DNA from: Pelagibius sp050290145
GTDB lineage: Bacteria > Pseudomonadota > Alphaproteobacteria > Kiloniellales > Kiloniellaceae
NCBI GenBank assembly: GCA_050290145.1
Contig: JBNKHC010000256.1
Location: forward strand, 1-19,168
Direction: 5' to 3'
Length of the DNA: 19,168 bases
The notes below the pieces were generated by a model. That model saw only the letters and a list, made by a program, of their open reading frames with translations, was not told where the DNA came from and did no database searches. Each line of letters starts with the position of its first letter. Positions within the stretch are counted from its first letter, which is position 1. A program made the translations under genes and the position numbers. Positions 6,883 to 13,931 of this stretch are shown piece after piece.

Positions 6883-7114
6883 TACCGGCTCCTCCTGCTG
6901 GGGAACGCCATGGGAACTGGTCCAGTACCGTCTTGCTGGGTCGCTGCGGGGAAGAAAATGGTTCAGTCAGCGCGAAAGGGCAGGACCCAAGTCCTTTCTT
7001 GGCCGTAAGGTCGTGCGCTTCCCGAGCGCGCCACCGCCAGGCCGCGGTCCGGGTTCCTGCCCTCGGCAATGAGGCCGTCCTCAAAGCCGGATCGGCACCT
7101 TCTTTAGCAGCCTG
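6883..7114. other. Intergenic stretch between metW and the exported-protein gene
   Basis: This 232-bp gap lies upstream of the exported-protein gene (which reads leftwards) and must hold its promoter, but I cannot place -35 and -10 boxes with confidence. It contains the metX remnant at 7026-7067 and a small inverted repeat AGGAC-CCAA-GTCCT. Stop codons occur in the frame of the metX remnant on both sides, so no intact gene is present. Confidence 0.5.
7026..7067 (-). pseudogene. 42-bp remnant of metX
   Basis: On the minus strand this segment reads AEGRNPDRGLAVAR, and it matches 8245-8286 inside metX at 39 of 42 bases. The parent segment is exactly codons 227-240 of MetX (AEGKNPDRGLAVAR), with one conservative Lys-to-Arg change. 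Similarity stops abruptly at both ends and the surrounding frame has stops, so this is a gene fragment and not a functional domain. It has the same orientation as metX, 1219 bases away. Confidence 0.75.
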
Positions 7115-7768
7115 CTAGTCCTTCCTCAGACGGAAAATCGCCTTTTCGCCGAAGAGGTTGGCCCGGTGGGGGCTGCTGAGGCTGGCGCGGTGGGCGCGGC
7201 CGTTCAGGACCAGGGCCTCCTCGATCTCGATGCCGCAGTCGCCGCACAGCGCGATGAAATCCCGCAGCGTGCAGAGGTGGATGTTTGGCGTCTCGTACCA
7301 GGCCTCGGTCAGCGCCTCGGTGACCGGCATGCGCCCGTTCAGCAGCAGCTGCAGGCGCACCCGCCAGTGGCCGAAGTTGGGGAAGGAGACGATGGCGTGG
7401 CGGCCGATGCGCACCATCTGCTCCACCACCCGGCGCGGGTCGCGCGTCGCCTGCAGGGTGAGGGAGAGGATGGCGTAGTCGAAGGCGCCGGCCGGGTACT
7501 CGACCAGGTCGGTGTCGGCGTCGCCCTGGATCACAGAGAGGCCGCGGGCGACGCTGGCGTTCACGTTCTTCTGCGACAGCTCCATGCCGCGGGCGGCGAC
7601 GCTGCGCTCGCGCGCCAGGTACTCCAGCAGGGCCCCCTCGCCGCAGCCGATGTCCAGCACCCGGCTGCCCGGATCGACCATGTCGGCGATGAGCTGCAGG
7701 TCGGCGCGCAGCGGCGCGCCGGGGACGCTGTAGGCCGGTGTGGGGCGGGCGGTGTCGAGCGGGCTCAT
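7115..7768 (-). CDS. metW: Methionine biosynthesis protein MetW
   Basis: A 217-residue class I methyltransferase-fold protein that partners with MetX in the homoserine O-acylation step of methionine synthesis. Motif I is VLDIGCGEG at residues 37-45, followed by GMELSQKNV (motif II, acidic residue at the end of beta 2) and the MetW-typical sequence VQGD-like segment (VIQGDAD), FDYAILSLTLQATRDP, and IVSFPNFGHWRVR. Length matches the family. The start codon overlaps the metX stop codon (ATGA, 4 bp), showing translational coupling in a metX-metW operon, the standard alphaproteobacterial arrangement. MetW is thought to support MetX activity; its own methyl acceptor, if any, is not known. Confidence 0.95.
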   Translation of the reverse strand: MSPLDTARPTPAYSVPGAPLRADLQLIADMVDPGSRVLDIGCGEGALLEYLARERSVAARGMELSQKNVNASVARGLSVIQGDADTDLVEYPAGAFDYAILSLTLQATRDPRRVVEQMVRIGRHAIVSFPNFGHWRVRLQLLLNGRMPVTEALTEAWYETPNIHLCTLRDFIALCGDCGIEIEEALVLNGRAHRASLSSPHRANLFGEKAIFRLRKD

Positions 7769-8964
7769 GGCTTGTTGAGCCCCCGATGCTCGGCGCAGCC
7801 GGCGATGAAGCCCGCCAGGGTGTCGCGAAACTCCGGCTCGTCCAGCAGGAAGGCGTCGTGGCCGGCGTCGCTCTCGATCTCCACGAAGCTCACGTCGGCG
7901 GCCACCGCATTGAGGGCGTGGACGATGTCGCGGTTCTCCGAAGTGGGGAACAGCCAGTCGCTGGTGAAGGAGACGACGCAGAAGCGCACCGGCGTCTCAC
8001 GGAAGGCGTTGGCCAGCTTGCCGCCGTGCTCCTGGGCCAGGTCGAAGTAGTCCATGGCCCGGGTGATATAGAGGTAGGAGTTGGCGTCGAAGCGCTGCAC
8101 GAAGGCGGCACCCTGGTGGCGCAGGTAGCTCTCCACCTGGAAGTCGGCCTCGAAGCCGAAGGTCAGGGAATTGCGGTCCTGCAGGCGGCGGCCGAACTTG
8201 CGGTGCAGCGCCGGCTCGGAGAGGTAGGTGATGTGCGCGGTCATGCGCGCCACCGCCAGGCCGCGGTCGGGGTTCTTGCCCTCTGCCAGGTAGCGCCCGC
8301 CGCACCAGTCCAGGTCGGCCATGATCGCCTGGCGCCCGACCTCGTGGAAGGCGATGTTCTGCGCCGTGTGGCGCGCGGCCGTGGCGATGGGCACGGCGGC
8401 GAAGACCTTCTCCGGGTACTTGGCCGCCCACTCCAGCACCTGCATGCCGCCCATGGAGCCGCCGATCACGCAGAACAGCTTGTCGATGCCCAGGTGGTCG
8501 ATCAGCAGCTTCTGGGCGCGCACCATGTCGGCGACGGTGATGACCGGGAAGTCCAGCGCCCAGGGCTCGCCGCTGGCCGGGTTGATCGACTTCGGCCCGG
8601 TCGAGCCCATGCAGCCGCCCAGCACGTTGATGCAGATGACGAAGTAGCGCCCGGTGTCGAGCGGCAGGCCGGGGCCGACGATCTGGCTCCACCAGCCCTC
8701 CTTGCCGGTCACCGGATGGCGGCTGGCCATGAACTGGTCGCCGGTCAGGGCGTGGCAGACCAGGATGGCGTTTGACTTCTCGGCGTTCAGCTCGCCGTAG
8801 GTCTGATAGGCCAGGGTGAAGGGCCCCAGGGCGACGCCGCAGTCCAGCATCAGGGGCTCGTCGCGGCCGAACTCCATGCTCAGCCCGCCCTTCAGGGCAG
8901 GATCGGCCACCCTTCCCGCATTGTCCATCTGGGCACCCCCCCTCAGGGGGTGGTCCATCACCAT
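7765..8964 (-). CDS. metX: Homoserine O-acetyltransferase (MetX)
   Basis: Cytoplasmic acyl-CoA:homoserine O-acyltransferase giving O-acetylhomoserine, the committed step of methionine synthesis; acyl specificity (acetyl or succinyl) is predicted by family, not proven. The 399-residue alpha/beta-hydrolase has the nucleophile elbow GGSMGGMQVLEWA with Ser170, the acid Asp336 in SFTSDWLFP and His369 in DAGHDAFL. LAYQTYGELN, INVLGGCMGSTGP and the oxyanion region are typical. The ATG at 8964 is supported by AAGGA eight bases before it, although the first 25 residues look poorly conserved; a start at the internal Met30 is possible. A 14-codon piece of this gene is repeated at 7026-7067. Metabolically the operon precedes divergent aromatic amino acid genes. 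Confidence 0.95.
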   Translation of the reverse strand: MVMDHPLRGGAQMDNAGRVADPALKGGLSMEFGRDEPLMLDCGVALGPFTLAYQTYGELNAEKSNAILVCHALTGDQFMASRHPVTGKEGWWSQIVGPGLPLDTGRYFVICINVLGGCMGSTGPKSINPASGEPWALDFPVITVADMVRAQKLLIDHLGIDKLFCVIGGSMGGMQVLEWAAKYPEKVFAAVPIATAARHTAQNIAFHEVGRQAIMADLDWCGGRYLAEGKNPDRGLAVARMTAHITYLSEPALHRKFGRRLQDRNSLTFGFEADFQVESYLRHQGAAFVQRFDANSYLYITRAMDYFDLAQEHGGKLANAFRETPVRFCVVSFTSDWLFPTSENRDIVHALNAVAADVSFVEIESDAGHDAFLLDEPEFRDTLAGFIAGCAEHRGLNKP

Positions 8965-9255
8965 AGGTCAGATCCTTAAAGCCGCGGCTCGGCCGCGCAG
9001 GGGCTCAGATGCTCGGGGCCGTCATCCGGGCCCAACCGTGGATTGTCCGTCGAGCGCCGCCACACCTGCTGTCGCGGGGCCGCCGCGGGGGCGCCCGGAG
9101 CCCTTTAGCTAGGGAGCCGGGCGCCTGCCTGTCAACGCTTTCTTGGCCATGGCAGGCTCCCGCCCCGGGGCGGGGCCGGACCTCAGGTTTTCTTTGATTT
9201 TACCGGGTTCAACGACTATCAGTAGCTCCGCCTTGGCTGCAGGTATCGGGCCCAG
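8965..9255. promoter_or_regulatory. Divergent promoter region between metX and the chorismate mutase gene
   Basis: A 291-bp GC-rich gap from which metX-metW reads left and chorismate mutase-hisC-tyrA reads right. On the metX side, a 6-bp hairpin CGCGGC-TCG-GCCGCG (8983-8997) lies five bases before the ribosome site. Further out is a stem GCCTGCC/GGCAGGC (9123-9157) with a 21-base loop. On the plus side, TTGATT (9194-9199) and CTATCA (9216-9221), 16 bases apart, are a weak promoter candidate. Methionine genes in alphaproteobacteria often carry SAM-II riboswitches; I could not fold a convincing one here. Confidence 0.5.
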
Positions 9256-10134
9256 ATGTCTAATCAAACGCCATCTTTGGACGATTTGCGTCGCCAGATC
9301 GACGAAATCGACGACGCCATCCACGACTTGCTCATGCGTCGCACTGAGCTCGCGCGTCAGATCGGCGTGGCCAAGGGCCAGGGCGCCGTTTTCATGCGCC
9401 CGGGGCGCGAGGCGCGGGTCCTGCGCCGCCTGGTGGCGCGCCACCAGGGCGCCTTCCCGAAACCGGTGATTGCGCGTATCTGGCGGGAGATCGTCTCCGT
9501 CTTCACCCGCTTGCAGGGGCCCTTCGCCGCGGCAGCCTTTTCACCGCAGGAAGGGCCCGATCTTTTTGGCCTGGCCCGTGACCACTTCGGTTCGCTGACC
9601 CCGATCACCCGCTTCGAGTCCGAGATGGGCGTGCTGCGCGCCGTCTCCAGCGGCAAGGCCAACATCGGCGTGCTGCCGCTGCCGGAGGCCGACCGCGGCA
9701 CCCCCTGGTGGCCCAAGCTGGCGCGCCACGGCAAGGCGACGCCAAAGATCATCGCCCGCCTGCCCTTCGCGCCGCTGGACGGCGGCCGCGGCGACTCCCC
9801 GCAGGGGGTCGTCGTCTCCCTGGCCGAGCCGGAGGAAAGCGGCGACGACCACGGCTACATGATCGTCGAGCTGGACGAGGCGGTGTCCCGCGGCGCGCTG
9901 AAGACCCTGCTGTCGGAAGCCGGCTTCCAGGTCTGCGACATCCAGGCCTGGGTCGAGTCACCGGACCGCACCTTGCACCTGGTGGAGGTCGAGGGCTTCC
10001 TGGCTGCCGACGACGCGCGCATCGAGGCGCTGCTGGCCGAGGCCGACAGCGTGAAGCACGCCTGGTCGGTGGGCAGCTTCGCCGTGCCGTTGAGCGTTTC
10101 CGACCTGGCCAACACGCCGGGGGGCGCGTCATGA
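9256..10134 (+). CDS. Chorismate mutase (AroQ) with degenerate prephenate-dehydratase-like and ACT-like C-terminal parts
   Basis: The N-terminal 90 residues are an AroQ chorismate mutase, converting chorismate to prephenate; hand alignment with the E. coli P-protein keeps Arg12, Arg28/29, Lys40, Arg51 and Glu52 (RPGREARVLRRL). The remaining 200 residues look like a shortened P-protein: about 92-140 resembles one lobe of prephenate dehydratase (VLRAVSSGKANIGVLPLPEAD, compare the VxxGxADxxVxPxEN pattern), and about 205-285 resembles an ACT domain (SRGALKTLLSEAGFQVCDIQ to SVGSFAVPL). The catalytic Thr-Arg-Phe motif of the dehydratase is missing, so only mutase activity is predicted, perhaps with regulation. 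It overlaps hisC by 4 bp (ATGA). The ribosome site before the ATG at 9256 is weak. Confidence 0.85.
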   Translation: MSNQTPSLDDLRRQIDEIDDAIHDLLMRRTELARQIGVAKGQGAVFMRPGREARVLRRLVARHQGAFPKPVIARIWREIVSVFTRLQGPFAAAAFSPQEGPDLFGLARDHFGSLTPITRFESEMGVLRAVSSGKANIGVLPLPEADRGTPWWPKLARHGKATPKIIARLPFAPLDGGRGDSPQGVVVSLAEPEESGDDHGYMIVELDEAVSRGALKTLLSEAGFQVCDIQAWVESPDRTLHLVEVEGFLAADDARIEALLAEADSVKHAWSVGSFAVPLSVSDLANTPGGAS

Positions 10135-11213
10135 GCGTGAAGCCCCGCCCCGGCATCATGGACGTCGCCCCCTACGTCGGCGGCGAGTCCAAGGCGGCCG
10201 GTGCCAACCGTGTCATCCGCCTGGCCTCCAACGAGAACCCGCTGGGGCCCAGCGCCCAGGCCATTGCCGCCTACGAGGCGGAGAAGGGCCAGCTGCACCG
10301 CTATCCCGACGGCGGCGCCAGGGAACTGCGCCAGGCCATCGCCGAGGCGGAGTCCCTGGAAATGGACCGCATCGTCTGCGGCGCCGGCTCCGACGAGCTG
10401 ATCGGCCTGCTGGTGCGCGCCTATGCCGGCAAGGGCGACGAGGTGCTGTACAGCGAGCACGGCTTCCTCATGTATCCGATCTCCGCCAAGACCGCCGGGG
10501 CGACTCCGGTGGCGGCGCCGGAAGCCAACCTGACAACCGACGTGGACGGGCTGCTGGCGCGGGTCACCGAGCGCACGCGCCTGGTCTTCATCGCCAATCC
10601 CAACAACCCGACCGGTAGCTACATCTCCGAGGCGGCGCTGAGGCGCCTGCACAAGGGCCTGCCGGACCACGTGCTGCTGGTCGTCGACATGGCCTATGCC
10701 GAATACGTCTCGGCGCCCGACTATCCGCAGGTGGCCGATCTGGTGGAGAGCGTCGACAACGTGGTCATGCTGCGCACCTTCTCCAAGATCCACGGCCTCG
10801 CGGCCCTGCGCCTGGGCTGGGCCTACTGCCCGCCGGCGGTGGTCGACGTGCTGAACCGGGTGCGCGGACCCTTCAACGTCAGCCAGGCGGCCCAGGCCGC
10901 CGGGATAGCGGCGGTGCGTGACCGCGAGCACGTGGAAACGTCGATCGCTCATAATAAGAAGTGGCTCGCCTGGTTCAGCCAGGAGGCGACCAAGGCCGGC
11001 ATCGAGGCGCTGCCCAGCGTCGGCAACTTCGTGCTGCTGCGCTTTCCCGGCGGCAGCGCCCAGGCCGAGGCCGTGTTGGCGGAGATGAAGCGCCAGGGCA
11101 TCCTGCTGCGCGGCATGGCCGGCTACGGCCTGCCCGACTGCCTGCGTGTCACCATCGGCACCGAAGAGGAAATGCGCGCCACCGCCGAGGCCCTGGCCGA
11201 GGTGATGTCATGA
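10131..11213 (+). CDS. hisC: Histidinol-phosphate/aromatic aminotransferase (HisC-like)
   Basis: A 360-residue fold-type I PLP aminotransferase of the HisC subgroup. It shows SNENPLGPS (residues 33-41), NPNNPTG (156-162), the Schiff-base lysine Lys219 in RTFSKIHG and Arg227 in ALRLGW. Formally histidinol-phosphate transaminase, but lying between chorismate mutase and prephenate dehydrogenase it most likely transaminates prephenate, phenylpyruvate or 4-hydroxyphenylpyruvate, alone or in addition. The ATG at 10131 overlaps the preceding stop by 4 bp, and the product starts MSVKPRPGIMDVAPYVGG, as in homologues; the frame is open far upstream but only as a shadow of the mutase gene. It in turn overlaps tyrA by 4 bp. 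Confidence 0.93.
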   Translation: MSVKPRPGIMDVAPYVGGESKAAGANRVIRLASNENPLGPSAQAIAAYEAEKGQLHRYPDGGARELRQAIAEAESLEMDRIVCGAGSDELIGLLVRAYAGKGDEVLYSEHGFLMYPISAKTAGATPVAAPEANLTTDVDGLLARVTERTRLVFIANPNNPTGSYISEAALRRLHKGLPDHVLLVVDMAYAEYVSAPDYPQVADLVESVDNVVMLRTFSKIHGLAALRLGWAYCPPAVVDVLNRVRGPFNVSQAAQAAGIAAVRDREHVETSIAHNKKWLAWFSQEATKAGIEALPSVGNFVLLRFPGGSAQAEAVLAEMKRQGILLRGMAGYGLPDCLRVTIGTEEEMRATAEALAEVMS

Positions 11214-12184
11214 ACGCGCCCGCCGAGAGCCTGTTGTTCAACAAGGTGGCGCTGCTCGGCGCCGGCCTCATCGGTTCCTCGCTGGCCTGGGCGGTGCGCG
11301 CCCGCGGGCTGGTCGGCCACGTCGCCGCCTATTCGCGCCGCGAGGAGACCCGCGCCACCATCGAGAAACTGGGCTTTGCCGATTCCGTGCACGGCGATCC
11401 CGCCGAGGCGGTGAAGGACGCCGACCTGGTGATCTTCTGCGTGCCGGTCGGCGCCAACGAGGCGGTGGCCAAGGCGGTGGGCCCGCACCTGGCCGCCGGC
11501 GCACTGGTCACCGACGTCGGCTCGGTGAAGCAGGCGGTGATCCGCGACATCGGGCCCTATCTGCCCGAAGGCGTCGAATTCGTGCCCGGCCATCCCATCG
11601 CCGGCACCGAGCATTCCGGGCCGGAGGCCGGCTTCGGCGACCTCTTCGAGCAGCGCTGGTGCATCCTGACGCCGGTGCCCGGCACGCCCGAGCCGGTGGT
11701 CGAGAGGCTGAAGACCTTCTGGGAGCGCTGCGGCTCCACCGTCGCCCTGATGGACGCCGGCCACCACGACAAGGTGCTGGCCATCACCTCGCACCTGCCG
11801 CACCTCATCGCCTACACCATCGTCGGCACCGCGGTCGACCTGGAGGAGAGCGAGCGCGCCGAGGTGGTGAAGTTCTCCGCCGGCGGTTTCCGCGACTTCA
11901 CCCGTATCGCCGGCTCCGACCCGGTGATGTGGCGCGACGTCTTCCTCAACAACCGCGAGGCGGTGCTGGAGATGCTGCAGCGTTTCTCCGAGGACCTGAC
12001 CGCCCTGCAGCGGGCGATCCGCTGGGGCGAGGGGGAGACGCTGGAGGGCCTGTTCCGCCGCACCCGCGAGATCCGCAGCGGCGTCATCGACGCCCACCAG
12101 GCCGGTACCTTCGACGCTAGAGAACCGGAGCGACTGGGAATAGCGGGATCGGCCCCAGGTAAAGCAGGCCCTGGCGAAGACTGA
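11210..12184 (+). CDS. tyrA: Prephenate/arogenate dehydrogenase (TyrA)
   Basis: Oxidative decarboxylation of prephenate (or arogenate) to the tyrosine precursor, NAD(P)-dependent, cytoplasmic. The 324-residue product has the nucleotide motif GAGLIGSS (17-24), TDVGSVKQ (101-108), the catalytic-site segment GHPIAGTEHSG with His128, TSHLPH (193-198), and FRDFTRIAGSDPVMW with the conserved Arg and Trp. It starts at the ATG at 11210, sharing ATGA with the hisC stop, so the three genes form one translationally coupled unit. The last 22 or so residues (after HQAGTFDA) are encoded antisense to the end of the convergent DUF2125 gene and look like a read-through extension created by loss of an earlier stop codon. 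Confidence 0.95.
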   Translation: MNAPAESLLFNKVALLGAGLIGSSLAWAVRARGLVGHVAAYSRREETRATIEKLGFADSVHGDPAEAVKDADLVIFCVPVGANEAVAKAVGPHLAAGALVTDVGSVKQAVIRDIGPYLPEGVEFVPGHPIAGTEHSGPEAGFGDLFEQRWCILTPVPGTPEPVVERLKTFWERCGSTVALMDAGHHDKVLAITSHLPHLIAYTIVGTAVDLEESERAEVVKFSAGGFRDFTRIAGSDPVMWRDVFLNNREAVLEMLQRFSEDLTALQRAIRWGEGETLEGLFRRTREIRSGVIDAHQAGTFDAREPERLGIAGSAPGKAGPGED

Positions 12185-13184
12185 TCGGCGCCGCCAGCAC
12201 CGTTTCCCCCGTCTCCCCGTCCGGCCGTCCCATGGCGGCCACCGCGAGCTGCGCGGCCAGTGCCGCCTCCGGCTTGATCTTGCCGCTGTCGATCAGCCGC
12301 TTGATGATCTTGTTGGCGCCCTTCAGTTCCGCCTCGAAGAGGCCGGCGGGGCGCAGCGCCTCATCCAGGCCCAGGCGGCCTTCGGCCCGCAGGTCGAGCG
12401 GGCCCCAGAGCGCCACCAGGTGGTGAAAGAGCCAGCGCCCGCCACCGTCGCGCCAGGCCGGCAGGGCCTTTTCCGGCTTGCCCGGCGGAATGCCGCCGAC
12501 CAGCGTTGAATCGAAGGAGAGGCGCGCCACCGCGTCGCCCAACGGGCCGCCGCGGCCCGGCGGCAGCTCGACGAAGAGGGCCTCGCCCACCAGGTCGACC
12601 TCGTCCAGGGTCTCGCCCCCCGCCCCCTTGTCGCCCTCGCGCAGCGGGCCGAGCCTTGCGGTCAGCCGCTGCAGGGTGACGGTCTCGATGTCGGCGCCGC
12701 TGACCTGCAGCCCGCCCAGGTCGACGGTTGCGCTCTCCACCTTGCCGTCGCTGCGCAGCACCACGCGGCCGCGGGCCTCCTCGGCGGCGACGTCGGCCTG
12801 CTTCTGCACCGCTTCGCCGCCCAGATCCTTGGCCAGGTCGGCGGGCAGGTTCAGGCGGTGCAGTCCGGGAAAGCGCAGGTCGATGGTAAAGGGGTCCCAC
12901 AGCTTGGCCTCGCCGTTGACCGGCGGGCCCTGCCAGGTGACGCCCTGGGGCGTGACCACCCGCGGCTCGCGGAAGGTGACGGAGAGCGCGAAGGGGAAGC
13001 CGGCGAACTCGGGCCCCTTGTAGGTGATGTCGTAGCCGCGCTCTTCCTGCTCGGCGCGCCACTTGGCGATGCCGCCGTCCAGCGCCTGGCGGGCCCAGAG
13101 CCAATAGCCGCTGAGCGCGCCGGCGAGCAGCAGCAGCGCGAAGGTGGTGGCGACGGCAAGACGATAGCGGGCCATGGCCGGCAT
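12117..13184 (-). CDS. DUF2125 family protein, membrane-anchored
   Basis: A 355-residue member of the alphaproteobacterial DUF2125 family. The N-terminus is a single membrane anchor or uncleaved signal (RYRLAVATTFALLLLAGALS) followed by YWLWARQALDGGIAKWRAEQ, a family landmark, then ITYKGPEFAGFPFALSVTFREP. The body is beta-rich, with repeated amphipathic strands as in AsmA-like or LolA-like periplasmic folds, and the end LGPIPLFPVAPVL is typical. Function is unknown; the layout suggests a periplasmic envelope protein. I choose the ATG at 13184, which has GGAG about seven bases before it; a second ATG three codons later is also possible, and an upstream ATG at 13223 lacks a ribosome site. Its 3' end overlaps tyrA by 68 bp on the opposite strand. 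Confidence 0.85.
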   Translation of the reverse strand: MPAMARYRLAVATTFALLLLAGALSGYWLWARQALDGGIAKWRAEQEERGYDITYKGPEFAGFPFALSVTFREPRVVTPQGVTWQGPPVNGEAKLWDPFTIDLRFPGLHRLNLPADLAKDLGGEAVQKQADVAAEEARGRVVLRSDGKVESATVDLGGLQVSGADIETVTLQRLTARLGPLREGDKGAGGETLDEVDLVGEALFVELPPGRGGPLGDAVARLSFDSTLVGGIPPGKPEKALPAWRDGGGRWLFHHLVALWGPLDLRAEGRLGLDEALRPAGLFEAELKGANKIIKRLIDSGKIKPEAALAAQLAVAAMGRPDGETGETVLAAPISLRQGLLYLGPIPLFPVAPVL

Positions 13185-13198
13185 GATAGGTCTCCGCC

Positions 13199-13256
13199 GG
13201 GCGGCTTGCAGCCCCCAATTCATTCCTAAGGCACAAGCTGCAGGGGGCGGCTTGCA
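13199..13256 (+). repeat. 12-bp direct repeat in a divergent promoter region
   Basis: GGGCGGCTTGCA occurs at 13199-13210 and again at 13245-13256, start to start 46 bases, in the gap between the divergent DUF2125 and ChaC-like genes. Direct copies at this spacing could be two binding sites for one regulator, but GC-rich chance repetition is not excluded. Confidence 0.3.
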
Positions 13257-13277
13257 TCGCCGCGCAGGGGGCCTAAC

Positions 13278-13931
13278 ATGTTGAGTGAACTCTCATTGCA
13301 GCCGGTCCTGATGACGCCCCCCAAGCTGCCGAAACTCGACGACCTGCAGAACCTATCGCCGGAGGAGCTGGCGGCGCGCCGCCTCAGCCTGCCGCCGGGC
13401 GAGGATTTCTGGGTCTTTGGCTACGGCTCGCTGATGTGGCACCCGGGTTTTGCGCATGTGGAGGTGCGCCTCGCCCGTCTGCGCGGTTTTCACCGCAGCT
13501 TCTGCGTCTATTCCCACCGCTACCGCGGGACCCCCGAGGTGCCGGGGCTGGTGCTGGGCCTCGACCGCGGCGGCTCCTGCCACGGCATGGTCTACCGGGT
13601 GCCGGCGGCCGAAGGCGAAGAAGTGCTGGACTATCTCTACGAGCGCGAGATGGTCACCGGCGTCTACCGCCCCTCCTGGCGTCGGGCCGAGACCGAGCAC
13701 GGCCCGGTCAGCGCCATGACCTTCGTGGTCGACCGCGAGCACCGCCAGTACGCCGGGCGCCTCGGCCACGAGGAGATGGTGGAGCTGATCCTGCAGGGCT
13801 GCGGCAACCGCGGGCCCTGCATGGAGTACCTGGAGAACACCGTGCACCACCTGCGCAATCTGGGCGTCAAGGACCGCGGCCTGGAGCGCCTGTTGAAGGA
13901 AGTCGCCCGCCGGCGGGAGGAGAGCCGATGA
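13278..13931 (+). CDS. ChaC-type gamma-glutamylcyclotransferase
   Basis: Cleaves gamma-glutamyl peptides, probably glutathione, to 5-oxoproline and cysteinylglycine in the cytoplasm. The 217-residue protein carries the substrate-binding signature VFGYGSLMW at 46-54, the family stretch RGFHRSFCVYSHRYRGTPEVPG (70-91 region), and the catalytic glutamate, Glu124, in EREMVTGVY. C-terminal QGCGNRGPCMEYLENTVHHL is typical of proteobacterial ChaC proteins. The ATG at 13278 is preceded by AGGGGG about seven bases away; an internal Met12 is an alternative. Its stop codon overlaps the start of the dehydratase gene (ATGA), so the two are coexpressed. Confidence 0.92.
   Translation: MLSELSLQPVLMTPPKLPKLDDLQNLSPEELAARRLSLPPGEDFWVFGYGSLMWHPGFAHVEVRLARLRGFHRSFCVYSHRYRGTPEVPGLVLGLDRGGSCHGMVYRVPAAEGEEVLDYLYEREMVTGVYRPSWRRAETEHGPVSAMTFVVDREHRQYAGRLGHEEMVELILQGCGNRGPCMEYLENTVHHLRNLGVKDRGLERLLKEVARRREESR

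Noticed and set aside
8935..8954. CACCCCC/GGGGGTG inverted repeat near the metX start.
   Set aside because: It lies inside the metX coding region and is explained by GC-rich codons; no regulatory context is visible.
9098..9157. SAM-II riboswitch upstream of metX, suggested by a 7-bp stem followed on the minus strand by CTAGCTAAAGGG.
   Set aside because: The loop lacks the conserved GAUUU-type segment, no pseudoknot could be drawn, and the element is about 135 bases from the start codon, whereas SAM-II normally covers the ribosome site. A covariance-model search with the SAM-II family would settle it.
9193..9235. TTGATTTTACCGG followed by AGTAGCT on the plus strand, superficially like SAM-II.
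   Set aside because: No flanking stem pairs, and the downstream gene is chorismate mutase, not a methionine gene.
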